NCBI GenBank assembly: GCA_025357835.1
Contig: JANYLM010000055.1
Location: 1-62,757 of the forward strand
Origin: Gammaproteobacteria bacterium
GTDB lineage: Bacteria; Pseudomonadota; Gammaproteobacteria; Steroidobacterales; Steroidobacteraceae
Direction: 5' to 3'
Length of the DNA: 62,757 nucleotides
Below the pieces are notes generated by a model. That model saw only the letters and a program-made list of their open reading frames with translations. It did not search any database and was not told where the DNA came from. Shown here in pieces: positions 39,345 to 48,000 of the stretch (positions are counted from its first letter, which is position 1; each line of letters begins with the position of its first letter). A program made the position numbers and the translations under genes.

Positions 39345-40811
39345 ATGTTGAAGCCCAGTCTGCAGCTTCGCATCGGCCAGCAGCTCACCATGACGCCGCA
39401 GCTGCAGCAGGCCATCCGACTATTGCAATTGCCTTCGCTCGATCTGCAAGCCCATGTTCGCGAGACCCTCGAAACCAATGTAATGCTGGAGGCGGAAGAG
39501 GAAGCCGCGGATGCGGTGGCCGATGCCGTGCGCGAACCCGACGAAGCCCGCCCGGAGGAGAAATACGCCGAACTGGACGGCAACACCACCCCCAGCGAAC
39601 AGCGCGAAGAACCCGAGGTGGAAATCGCCGATGAAGCCTGGGGAGAGCAAACCAGCGGCCCGTCGGACACGCCCTGGTCGGGCGATGACGATCGCAGCAG
39701 CGATTTTAGCGACCAACATGGTCAAACCCTGCAAGAACAACTCATCGAACAGCTGGAACTGGCCAAGTTATCCGCCATCGACATGGCGATTGCGCGGGTC
39801 ATCACCGATGCCATCACCGACGATGGATATCTGAAGGACTCACTGGAAGATATTCGCCTGAGCTTGCTGCCCGAAATCGAAGCCGACATGGCCGCCGTGG
39901 AGCGCGTGCTGGCGGCGGTTCAATCCCTGGAACCGGCCGGAGTCGGCGCGCGCAACCTGGGCGAGTGCATTGCACTGCAACTACGGCAACTGCATCCGGA
40001 CACGCCGGCCTTGGGCTCCGCGATTCGCGTGGCTTTGGAACACCTGGACCTAGTGGCCGGCCAGCAATTGGTGCTGCTGCGCAGGCAGCTGCGCTGCAGC
40101 GAAGGCGATTTGGAAATGGCGCTGGCGCTAGTGCGCTCCTGTCATCCGCGCCCCGGTGCGGCCGTCAACCCGGCGCACGCGGAATACGTGATTCCGGACG
40201 TCTTCGTGCGCCGCACCGACCACGGCTGGATCGTCGAGATCAACCAGGCAACGGTGCCGCGGGTCCGGGTCAACAACACCTACGCGAATTTGATTTCCCG
40301 CTCCCCCGACCATGCCATGTTGCGCACTCAATTGCAGGAGGCTCGCTGGCTGATGCGCAGCCTGGAAATTCGCAACGATACCTTGATCAAGGTGGCGCGC
40401 TGCATCGTGCAGCGGCAGACAAGTTTTTTCGAATTGGGCGAGGAAGCGATGCAACCTCTGATACTCAAGGACGTCGCCGAGGCCGTGGAAATGCACGAAT
40501 CGACAATTTCACGCGTCACCACCGCCAAGTACATGCACACGCCGCGCGGCGTGTTCGAGTTCAGATATTTTTTCTCCAGTCACGTCGCGGCGGCAGATGG
40601 CAAGGAAATGTCTTCCACCGCCATCCGCGCCAAGATCAAGAAGTTGATTTCGCAGGAAAATCCGGAAAATCCGTGCAGCGACAGCAGGCTCGCGGAAATT
40701 CTGTCGCAGGAGGGCATACCGGTGGCCCGGCGCACCGTTGCCAAGTATCGCGAAGGCATGCAGATCGCCCCGTCCAACGAACGGAAGCGAGCGGCTGCCC
40801 GCGCGTCATAG
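39345..40811 (+). CDS. rpoN: RNA polymerase sigma-54 factor
   Basis: 488 residues from ATG 39345. The Gln/Leu-rich activator-interacting region I (LRIGQQLTMTPQLQQAIRLL) is followed by an acidic region II (~50-125, many Asp/Glu), the core-binding domain, and the C-terminal RpoN box ARRTVAKYRE that reads the -24 element. The frame extends upstream into lptB but the family start is unambiguous. It needs AAA+ activators; none is in this window. Confidence 0.97.
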   Translation: MLKPSLQLRIGQQLTMTPQLQQAIRLLQLPSLDLQAHVRETLETNVMLEAEEEAADAVADAVREPDEARPEEKYAELDGNTTPSEQREEPEVEIADEAWGEQTSGPSDTPWSGDDDRSSDFSDQHGQTLQEQLIEQLELAKLSAIDMAIARVITDAITDDGYLKDSLEDIRLSLLPEIEADMAAVERVLAAVQSLEPAGVGARNLGECIALQLRQLHPDTPALGSAIRVALEHLDLVAGQQLVLLRRQLRCSEGDLEMALALVRSCHPRPGAAVNPAHAEYVIPDVFVRRTDHGWIVEINQATVPRVRVNNTYANLISRSPDHAMLRTQLQEARWLMRSLEIRNDTLIKVARCIVQRQTSFFELGEEAMQPLILKDVAEAVEMHESTISRVTTAKYMHTPRGVFEFRYFFSSHVAAADGKEMSSTAIRAKIKKLISQENPENPCSDSRLAEILSQEGIPVARRTVAKYREGMQIAPSNERKRAAARAS

Positions 40812-40832
40812 AAGCAAATGAGGAGGACACTT

Positions 40833-41156
40833 ATGCAGCTCGATCTCAGCGGTCATCATGTGGAAGTCACTGACGCACTTCGCGCTTACGTCATCAAGAA
40901 ATTCGAGCGTATCTCACGGCACTTTGAACAGCTCATCGATGTTCACTGCGTCCTCACCGTCGAAAAATTCGGCCATAAAGCCGAAGCCACCCTTACCCTG
41001 CGGGGAAATAAAATCTACGCCGACGCAACGGAACACAATATGTACGCCTCCATCGATGCTCTGGCCGACAAACTCGATAGATGTGTCAAGAAACACAAGG
41101 AAAAGGCCGCGGACCATCACGCCGAGGAAGTGATCAAGGCGCGCTTGTCGGGTTAA
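40833..41156 (+). CDS. hpf: Ribosome hibernation promoting factor (short form)
   Basis: 107 residues from ATG 40833, with AGGAGG six to seven bases upstream, a strong ribosome-binding site. Motifs: LSGHHVEVTDALRAYVIKKF (~5-24) and ADATEHNMYASIDALADKLD. It inactivates ribosomes as 100S dimers in stationary phase. Placement after rpoN is conserved. ptsN, which normally follows, is missing. Confidence 0.94.
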   Translation: MQLDLSGHHVEVTDALRAYVIKKFERISRHFEQLIDVHCVLTVEKFGHKAEATLTLRGNKIYADATEHNMYASIDALADKLDRCVKKHKEKAADHHAEEVIKARLSG

Positions 41157-41172
41157 TTTCCGGGACGCCCGC

Positions 41173-42042
41173 GTGTCGATGCGACTCATCATCGTGAGCG
41201 GGCTGTCGGGCTCGGGCAAGAGCGTCGCTCTGCACATGCTGGAGGACATCGACTTTTACTGCGTCGACAACATCCCCGCGGCGCTGCTCAAGCCCTTCAT
41301 CTCACACACCGTCCGCGGCATGGGAGACACCTACCCCAGAACCGCGGTCGGTCTGGATGCGCGCAATCGGGCCAACGAAATCGAGACCATCCCGGTGCTG
41401 GTGGGCGAGCTGCGGCGCAGCGGAATCAGCTGCGAGGTCCTGTACCTGCATGCCAGCGACGAGGTACTGCTCAAGCGCTATGCCGAAACGCGCCGCAAGC
41501 ATCCTCTGGTTACGGGCGATGTCAGTTTGCGCGAGGCCATCGCCTCGGAGCGCAGGTTGCTGGAACCCATCACTATTGCGGCAGATTTGGTGATCGACAC
41601 TTCGAATATGGGGGTGCATGCCCTGCGCGAATTGGTTCGCGAGCGCGTCGACCGCCGCAGCGAGGGACGTCTGTCCCTAATGTTTGAGTCCTTCGGCTAC
41701 AAGCACGGCATACCCGGCGACGCGGACTTCGTGTTCGATGTGCGCAGCCTCCCCAATCCCTACTGGGAGCATGCGCTGCGTCATCTGAACGGCCGCGACG
41801 CCGCGGTGATCCAGTACCTGGCGGGATATCCCAACGTACGCGGCATGATTTCCGATCTGATCGAGTTCTTGGAGCGGCGCGTCGGGGAATTCGCGCAGGC
41901 GAATCGCAGCTACCTAACCATCGCGGTCGGCTGCACGGGCGGCCAGCACCGCTCTGTGTACATTGCCGAACAGCTCGCCGAACATTTTCGAAAGGGCCAC
42001 CCGCACGTCCTGACCCGGCACGATTCCCTGCAAAAATCCTGA
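41173..42042 (+). CDS. rapZ: RNase adapter protein RapZ
   Basis: 289 residues. Walker A IVSGLSGSGKSVALHMLED (~7-25), DVRSLPNPYW and the C-terminal GCTGGQHRSVYIAEQLA. In enterobacteria RapZ senses glucosamine-6-phosphate and directs RNase E to the GlmZ small RNA, tuning amino-sugar supply for the envelope. The GTG start at 41173 is used; ATG 41179 is possible. It directly follows hpf. Confidence 0.95.
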   Translation: MSMRLIIVSGLSGSGKSVALHMLEDIDFYCVDNIPAALLKPFISHTVRGMGDTYPRTAVGLDARNRANEIETIPVLVGELRRSGISCEVLYLHASDEVLLKRYAETRRKHPLVTGDVSLREAIASERRLLEPITIAADLVIDTSNMGVHALRELVRERVDRRSEGRLSLMFESFGYKHGIPGDADFVFDVRSLPNPYWEHALRHLNGRDAAVIQYLAGYPNVRGMISDLIEFLERRVGEFAQANRSYLTIAVGCTGGQHRSVYIAEQLAEHFRKGHPHVLTRHDSLQKS

Positions 42043-42054
42043 CAGAGGCAGCTC

Positions 42055-43206
42055 CTAGCCAGGGGTGGCGCGAAACGTACGGGCTTTTTCTAACACTAGA
42101 AAGGCGCGTATCTCGTCGGCACGCGCCCGCGCGTCCTCGTACCCTAGAGCGATCAATTCGCGGGTAAAACCCCGCTCGAAAAGCAGGTAGCTGAGCAATA
42201 AAGTGCTGGCGGCGGTATTGGCGCCCATGGTCCGCATCAGGGTACGCAGGCTCCGCGGCAGTTCTCGCGCATGCCGGCGCGCGATTTTGTTGACATCCTG
42301 CGATGGAGTCATGACAAGACACTCGACGCGGCTTGCATTGTTGCTTTCGTTGTAGCGGTTGATACGCTCGAGATCCGCGTTCAGCGTATCCATGAACAGC
42401 GAGTCCAGCATGAAGCCGAACATTTGTCCGAAGCTCGGCTCAGAGGCACGGCGCGCCGGCGGAGCTCCCGTGGGGGCGGGATCGTTGACGCCGATGATGA
42501 ACAGCCGATTGGCGCCCAGGTGGATGGCGGGGCTCAGCGGCGAGGTTTGGCGCATGGCGCCGTCGCCGAAATATTGGTCATGCAGCAAGACGGGGCGAAA
42601 CAGGAAGGGGATGGAGAGGCTTGCCATCAAATGATCCAGCGTCAACTGCACCCGCGCACCCTTGCGAAACACCCGCGCCCAAGGCGCTATTTCGGAAGCG
42701 GACGCATAAAAGGTCACCGAATCCGCATCGGCGTAGCAGGTAGCGCAAACGCCGAGCGCGTGCAGATGCTGCTTGTACAAGCTGCGCGGGATACCGTCGA
42801 AATCCAATTTCTCACGCAGCAAATCCCACAATGGCGTGTTGTCGAACAGCGAGTGCGGCGGGTGCACCAGCCAGCCGCCGGTGATGAACGCCAGCATCCA
42901 GTGCAATCCGAAGCGGAGCATGCTCACGGCGTCGGCCTTGAACACTTGATGCACGCGAAAATCGCGCCACACCCTTTCTATGGCGTAGACCGAGCGTCTG
43001 AAATGCGCCGCATCCGAGGCCAGCGCGATGGCGCTGACAGCGCCCGCGGAGGTCCCCGTGATGATGGGAAAGGGACAGGCCGAACCGCGACGCACCAGTT
43101 CCGCGACGCCTTTGAGCACTCCAACCTGATAAGCGGAGCGCGCGCCGCCTCCCGTCAGGACCAGCCCCAGCTGAGTTGTCTCGACGGGCACAATGCTAGT
43201 ATGCAT
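42055..43206 (-). CDS. Patatin-like phospholipase
   Basis: 383 residues from ATG 43206; earlier in-frame starts up to 43305 would overlap the divergent bcp gene. Oxyanion loop LVLTGGGARSAYQVGVLKG, nucleophile elbow IITGTSAGAVSA (GxSxG) and the Asp of the dyad in YFGDGAMRQ. A hydrophobic stretch (FGLHWMLAFITGGWLV) may aid membrane contact. It should hydrolyse acyl esters; substrate unknown. The C-terminal ~120 residues are beyond the core domain. It converges on rapZ with a 12-base gap. Confidence 0.88.
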   Translation of the reverse strand: MHTSIVPVETTQLGLVLTGGGARSAYQVGVLKGVAELVRRGSACPFPIITGTSAGAVSAIALASDAAHFRRSVYAIERVWRDFRVHQVFKADAVSMLRFGLHWMLAFITGGWLVHPPHSLFDNTPLWDLLREKLDFDGIPRSLYKQHLHALGVCATCYADADSVTFYASASEIAPWARVFRKGARVQLTLDHLMASLSIPFLFRPVLLHDQYFGDGAMRQTSPLSPAIHLGANRLFIIGVNDPAPTGAPPARRASEPSFGQMFGFMLDSLFMDTLNADLERINRYNESNNASRVECLVMTPSQDVNKIARRHARELPRSLRTLMRTMGANTAASTLLLSYLLFERGFTRELIALGYEDARARADEIRAFLVLEKARTFRATPG

Positions 43207-43256
43207 GTGCCACTGCCCAGTGGGGCTTTCGCGAGCTGGATCACCCGGAGTATTCA

Positions 43257-43814
43257 ATGCCTGAGCACCTTGAGCGTGGAACGCGGATTGCGCCATTGGC
43301 CGCATTGTACTGCGCCTGCCTCATCGCAGCCTCCGCCGCGTGGGCCGCGACCCCCCAAGCCGGCTCGCCCGCGCCCGGTTTCCGCCTGCAGGATCAGGCC
43401 GGCGCCTGGCATGAGCTCAAGGATTATCGCGGCAAGTGGCTGGTGCTGTACTTCTACCCGAAGGACGATACACCGGGCTGCACCACCCAGGCCTGCGAAT
43501 TCCGGGACAATATCTTTGCCTACAATAAGCTGGGCACCGTGATTCTGGGTATCAGCGTCGACGACGTCGCATCCCATCGGCAATTTGCGCAAGAGCATGG
43601 CCTGCCGTTCACCCTGTTGGCGGACAGCAGCAAGGAAACCGCCCAGTCCTACGGGGTACTGCGCAGCGTACTGGGGCTCATGGAAATCGCCAGGCGCGAA
43701 ACCTTCATCATCGACCCCCAAGGCCGCGTCGCAAAACACTATGCATCGGTCGATCCCAAGGGACATTCGCAAATGGTTCTCGCGGATTTAAAGGTGCTGC
43801 AAGCGAAGCCTTGA
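43257..43814 (+). CDS. Exported BCP-type peroxiredoxin
   Basis: 185 residues. A signal peptide (IAPLAALYCACLIAASAAWA, ~11-30) precedes an AhpC/TSA domain. The peroxidatic Cys is in DDTPGCTTQACEFRD, with the second Cys five residues later as in BCP/PrxQ. It reduces organic hydroperoxides, here presumably in the periplasm, unlike cytoplasmic E. coli Bcp. Its start region is divergent from the patatin gene, leaving about 50 bases for promoters on both strands. Confidence 0.9.
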   Translation: MPEHLERGTRIAPLAALYCACLIAASAAWAATPQAGSPAPGFRLQDQAGAWHELKDYRGKWLVLYFYPKDDTPGCTTQACEFRDNIFAYNKLGTVILGISVDDVASHRQFAQEHGLPFTLLADSSKETAQSYGVLRSVLGLMEIARRETFIIDPQGRVAKHYASVDPKGHSQMVLADLKVLQAKP

Positions 43815-43847
43815 CGGCTCCTCGCGGCAGCGGACGCATCACCGGAC

Positions 43848-44573
43848 TCAAGCCAACGGACCCTCGAGGGCCTTCAGAAACGCTGCATCCAGGGTGTTGG
43901 CACCGGTGCGTTCACATAGTTCTTGCGCGCCGCCGATGTACTTGATTTCACCCTCGTGCAACAAGCTGAAAGAATCGCAGAGCTCCTCGATATCCGCGAG
44001 AGAATGCGAACTGAAAAGCACCGTCGCGCCGCGCCGATGCGCGCCCTTGATTTCGGCCTTGAGGAAGGTACGCGCGCGCGGATCGAGGCCGCTCATCGGT
44101 TCATCGAGGATCAGTAAGCTGCGCTCCGAGAGCAATACCGCGGCGATGCCCAATTTCTGGCCCGACCCCTTGGAATACGAGCCGACCCGCTTTGACAGGT
44201 ACTTCGGATCGAGATCGATCGCGGCCACCGCCTCCTCGATACGCGCCTGCCCCGGCGCCACCCCATAAAGCCGCGACATCATCTGCAGATACTCCAGGCC
44301 GGTCAAATACGATGGCGGGATGAAACGCTCAGGCAAATAGGCTAACGGAGCGCGCGCCCGTGCATCCGTGGCGGGCACCGAGAATATGCAGACGTCGCCT
44401 GAATCGGGGAAGGTGAAATCGAGCAGGCACTTGATGAGAGTGGTCTTGCCCGCGCCGTTTAAGCCTATCAGGCCGAATATGGCGCCGCTGGGCACGATAA
44501 AGCTCACCGAACGGAGCGCCGCCTGGGCGCCGAAGCGCTTGCTGACCCGATTGAAATCGATTGCGTCCGACAT
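43848..44573 (-). CDS. ABC transporter ATPase (possible PilH-like partner of the permease at 55955)
   Basis: 241 residues from ATG 44573 with AGGAA just upstream; a longer frame lacks a site. Walker A IGLNGAGKTTLIK (~41-53), signature YSKGSGQKLGIA (~139-150, the degenerate form usual in ABC-2 exporters), Walker B SLLILDEPMSGLDPRA, H-loop LFSSHSLAD. There is no permease next to it. The only ABC-2 permease in the window is 11 kb away inside the pilus operon, which starts divergently 164 bases from this gene. Partnership is inferred. Confidence 0.88.
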   Translation of the reverse strand: MSDAIDFNRVSKRFGAQAALRSVSFIVPSGAIFGLIGLNGAGKTTLIKCLLDFTFPDSGDVCIFSVPATDARARAPLAYLPERFIPPSYLTGLEYLQMMSRLYGVAPGQARIEEAVAAIDLDPKYLSKRVGSYSKGSGQKLGIAAVLLSERSLLILDEPMSGLDPRARTFLKAEIKGAHRRGATVLFSSHSLADIEELCDSFSLLHEGEIKYIGGAQELCERTGANTLDAAFLKALEGPLA

Positions 44574-44737
44574 TCGCTTCCTACTGAATTGCCACCCCCG
44601 GTCGATACTGCCTGAATCGGCAGGTGCCCGGAAATAGATCGGGGCTGGCGCAAACAGTGACGGCGCTCTCGCTCTCGCCGTCAAGACGGCCCCGCCCCGG
44701 CCGACAAGGGGCTATAGACAATGCCTGGAGAAGGGTC

Positions 44738-46630
44738 ATGGTGAAGCGGCAGCACGGATCGGCGTCGCATGGGCGAAACAATTGGGCAATAGCCGACAAC
44801 GCGCCACTCGCCGCGCTGCCGGGGTCCCCGGGCGGTAGTGCACGCCTGCGCGTTGCGCTAACTTTGGTGATCTTGGGTCTCGCGGGTTGCGCGGCCACGG
44901 CACATCGCGAAACTCCGGCCGAATCCCCGTCGGCAACAAGCCAGGCTGCGGGCGACTCACCCCTGCAGCCGAACACCGCGCCGCTGATGCCGCCTGCGCC
45001 GCGCGCCGCCGCCAAGACCGGCACCTTCACCATCGCGGTCAATAACCTCGCCGTGGCTGACGTGCTGTTCGAATTGGCGCGCGACGCGAAACTCAGTCTC
45101 GACATCAGCCCGCGGGTTAAGGGCGAGGTCACTCTCATTGCCGTCGACCAAACCCTGCCGCAGATCTTAGGGCGCATCGCCGAACAGGTAGACATGCGCT
45201 ACGAGTTCAAGAATTCGACCATCGTCGTCAGGCCCGACGCGCCCTTCGAGCGACAATACAAGATCGACTACGTCAACATCGAGCGCGAATCGAAATCCGC
45301 CAGCAACATCGCCACGCAAATACAGGCCTCCACAGGCGCAGTCGCGGGCAACAGCGCTGCGGGCGAGTCCACCAACAACAATTCGACGTCCGAATTGACC
45401 AACATCTCCCGCAATCAATTCTGGCGTTCGCTCGTCGGCAACGTCAAAGCCTTGATCGGCGACACCACTGCGCAGGCAAGCAACGGCCCGATGGGCGGCG
45501 CCGCGGCGGCCGCACCGGCTCCGGTTTTCGCACCTGCCTCTAACACGGCCCAGGCAGGCGCTCCGCCGGCCGCACGGGAACCCAGCCTGGTGATCGCCAA
45601 TGCGGAGACCGGGTTGCTGGTCGTCAGGGCCACCGCTCGCCAGCACGACCAGGTGCAGGAGTTTCTGGATGTGGTACTGCGTTCTGCACGCCGCCAGGTA
45701 TTGATCGAGGCCACCATTGCCGAAGTGCAGCTGTCAGATCAGTACCAGCAGGGCATCAATTGGCAGAAATTCAACAATGGCGGATTTTCGCTGACCCAGC
45801 AGCCGCAGGGTCCCGCACCCTTACCCGGTGGCAGTATTCCCGGCAGTGGACCCGGCGGGATCACCTACCCGGCCAGCAGCACGCCGCTTCCCAACCCCGC
45901 CTTGGCGGTTCTGCAGTATGTCAGCTCCAATCCCGCGAGTTTCCTCGGCAACGTATCAGTTGCCGTGTCCCTGCTGGAATCCTTCGGCAAGGTGAAAGTG
46001 CTGTCGAGCCCAAAGCTCAGCGTGCTCAACAATCAGACGGCCTTCCTCAAGGTGGTCGACAATCGCATCTATTTCACCATCGGAGTGCAGATCACCCCCG
46101 GCAACAGCCAGACCGGCACCCAGGCCATAGTCACCTACACATCGACCCCCGCCACCGTGCCGGTGGGCTTCGTTATGAGCGTCACGCCCTCCATCGACGA
46201 GTCGGGAATGGTCATGATGGACGTGCGCCCGACGATTTCGCGGATTATCGACTATGTCAACGACCCGAATCCCGCGCTGGCCCAGGCCCGGGTGGTGAGC
46301 CCGATTCCCGAAATTCAAACACGCGAAATCGAATCGCTGCTGCGCGTGAAAAGCGGCGACATCGCGGTGATGGGCGGTCTCATGCAGGATGCCACCAACA
46401 ATGCCTCGGACGAGGTGCCCGGTGTCGGCCGAATACCTTGGATCGGCAATCTGTTCAAATACAAGAACAACAACCACACCAAGAGCGAACTGGTGATCTT
46501 CCTGCGGCCCGTGGTGATTCGGGACGCCAGCGTTGAAGGCGACTACGGCGCCTACAAAGACGTGGCGAAGCGCAACGGCGTCCTGCACGGGGGTTCCGAC
46601 AATTCGGCGCCGCTGGTCGCCACCCCATGA
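44738..46630 (+). CDS. mshL: MSHA-type pilus secretin (MshL-like)
   Basis: 630 residues from ATG 44738, with a GGAG/AAGGG region just upstream. A lipobox LGLAGC follows an unusually long N-region. Secretin-and-TonB N-domain (FTIAVNNLAVADVLFELARD), N1-type domains separated by an Asn/Ser/Ala/Pro-rich linker, then the secretin C-domain (VSPIPEIQTREIESLLRVKS and VPGVGRIPWIGNLFK). It forms the outer-membrane gate for the pilus. First gene of a 12-gene plus-strand run. The 164-base divergent leader contains TATAGA and a GCCGTC-AA-GACGGC palindrome (44677-44690), neither conclusive. Confidence 0.92.
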   Translation: MVKRQHGSASHGRNNWAIADNAPLAALPGSPGGSARLRVALTLVILGLAGCAATAHRETPAESPSATSQAAGDSPLQPNTAPLMPPAPRAAAKTGTFTIAVNNLAVADVLFELARDAKLSLDISPRVKGEVTLIAVDQTLPQILGRIAEQVDMRYEFKNSTIVVRPDAPFERQYKIDYVNIERESKSASNIATQIQASTGAVAGNSAAGESTNNNSTSELTNISRNQFWRSLVGNVKALIGDTTAQASNGPMGGAAAAAPAPVFAPASNTAQAGAPPAAREPSLVIANAETGLLVVRATARQHDQVQEFLDVVLRSARRQVLIEATIAEVQLSDQYQQGINWQKFNNGGFSLTQQPQGPAPLPGGSIPGSGPGGITYPASSTPLPNPALAVLQYVSSNPASFLGNVSVAVSLLESFGKVKVLSSPKLSVLNNQTAFLKVVDNRIYFTIGVQITPGNSQTGTQAIVTYTSTPATVPVGFVMSVTPSIDESGMVMMDVRPTISRIIDYVNDPNPALAQARVVSPIPEIQTREIESLLRVKSGDIAVMGGLMQDATNNASDEVPGVGRIPWIGNLFKYKNNNHTKSELVIFLRPVVIRDASVEGDYGAYKDVAKRNGVLHGGSDNSAPLVATP

Positions 46631-48000
46631 GCCTGTTGCTGGATGCGCTGAAATCTACGGATTCAGGGGCAGCGCTGCCCGCCGACCTTGAATCCGTGGG
46701 GCCTAGGCCAGGGGAGCAGGACGAAGAGCCGCTCGATGCGCAGGCGACGCTGCGGCTGCTGACGCCCAAGGCGAACCAAAACGCGTTGGCGCTGGAGCCC
46801 GTGTCCGGTATCACAACCGATCCGTCGGGCGCCGCCGCGCCCGAGATCATCGCCGACGCGGCGCCCGCGGCCCCGACCAACGCAGCGCGCATACCGGAAG
46901 GAATTGCCGGGCGGGCCGTTGAGCGCGCGGCCGCGCCGGTGGCTATCGCCGCGGCGCCGGCGGCCGCCGGCGCGACGATGCCTGCACCGTCCGCGGCCCA
47001 GCGCACCACCAGATATGGGCTTGCGATTGTGATGCTGGCTGCGCTCGCAGTCTTAGGCACTGTCGGCAAATCCCTGTGGTGGTCCGGCACGAACGTCATC
47101 GTCAACCCGGCGGAAGGCGACCTGCAGCAGGCGACCGCCGCACAGCCGCCGACGCCCGCCGCGGATGCGGTTCAAGTTTCCTCCGGGCGGCCGCCCAATC
47201 GATTCGGGTACAGCGGCAATGCGCCGGAAATCGACTTGCACGATGCCGGCGCGGGGACGCAGGCATCCGCGGCAATAGTGAGGCCGGCCGCCGGCGCGAG
47301 GACTCCGGTAAGCGCGACGCAGCGTGTCTCTACCGCCGCCGGCCACGCCGCGGCGGCGCTGTCGGTCACTCGATCGGACGGCTCCGCGGCGATCGATCGT
47401 CATCTGCAGACAGGGTACCAGGCGCTTGCTGCGGGCAACCTTGCCGGCGCGCGCGACGAGTATCTTGCGGCGCTCGAGATCGATCCGAACAATGTCGATG
47501 CCCTGATGGGTACGGCGACGGCAGCGGCCCGCGGCGGCAGGCCGGGCGACGCCGATGCGGCGTACGCGCAAGTGCTGCAGCTCGAACCCGGCAATCCGGA
47601 TGCGATCGCGGCCAAGGCCATGCTGGCGGCTCACGGGTCGACGGGCGAGGCTGGCGAGAGCCGGTTGAAGGTGCTGATCGCCGGCGGCGACCGCGGCCGC
47701 CCGGCGCTGCACGCTGCGTTGGCTGGCGTGTATGCGGCCGATTCGCGTTGGGGCGACGCCGCGCAAGAATACTTCACCGCCTTGGGCAAAGACCCCGGCA
47801 ATCCGGATTTGGCCTTCAATGTCGCGGCCAGCCTCGATCAAAACCGCAACCTCGCGATGGCGCTCAACTACTATCGGCAGGCGCTGGCCTTCGCGCATCA
47901 ACGCGCAACCCAGATCGATCTGCGCGCCGTGGAACAGCGCATCACCCAGCTGCAAGTACGCCTCGAGACGCCTACGCCAAGCGCCGCGGAAACCCCGTGA
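46627..48000 (+). CDS. TPR-containing pilus assembly protein (MshN-like)
   Basis: 457 residues. MSLLLDALK at the N-terminus is typical of MshN-type proteins. A long Ala/Pro-rich cytoplasmic region, one membrane helix (YGLAIVMLAALAVLGTVGKS, ~129-148) and a periplasmic half with TPR-like repeats (LQTGYQALAAGNLAGARDEY, LDQNRNLAMALNYYRQALAF) follow. It overlaps mshL and the ATPase gene by four bases each. Probably helps secretin assembly. Confidence 0.82.
   Translation: MSLLLDALKSTDSGAALPADLESVGPRPGEQDEEPLDAQATLRLLTPKANQNALALEPVSGITTDPSGAAAPEIIADAAPAAPTNAARIPEGIAGRAVERAAAPVAIAAAPAAAGATMPAPSAAQRTTRYGLAIVMLAALAVLGTVGKSLWWSGTNVIVNPAEGDLQQATAAQPPTPAADAVQVSSGRPPNRFGYSGNAPEIDLHDAGAGTQASAAIVRPAAGARTPVSATQRVSTAAGHAAAALSVTRSDGSAAIDRHLQTGYQALAAGNLAGARDEYLAALEIDPNNVDALMGTATAAARGGRPGDADAAYAQVLQLEPGNPDAIAAKAMLAAHGSTGEAGESRLKVLIAGGDRGRPALHAALAGVYAADSRWGDAAQEYFTALGKDPGNPDLAFNVAASLDQNRNLAMALNYYRQALAFAHQRATQIDLRAVEQRITQLQVRLETPTPSAAETP

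Noticed and set aside
42271..43542. 423-codon plus-strand ORF across the patatin gene and start of the peroxiredoxin
   Set aside because: Antisense to a clear patatin-like gene and out of frame with the peroxiredoxin; no motif or ribosome-binding site.
44624..44737. Secretin start at 44624
   Set aside because: It would add a 38-residue Arg/Pro-rich stretch before an already long lipoprotein signal and would approach the divergent ATPase start; ATG 44738 has a better leader.
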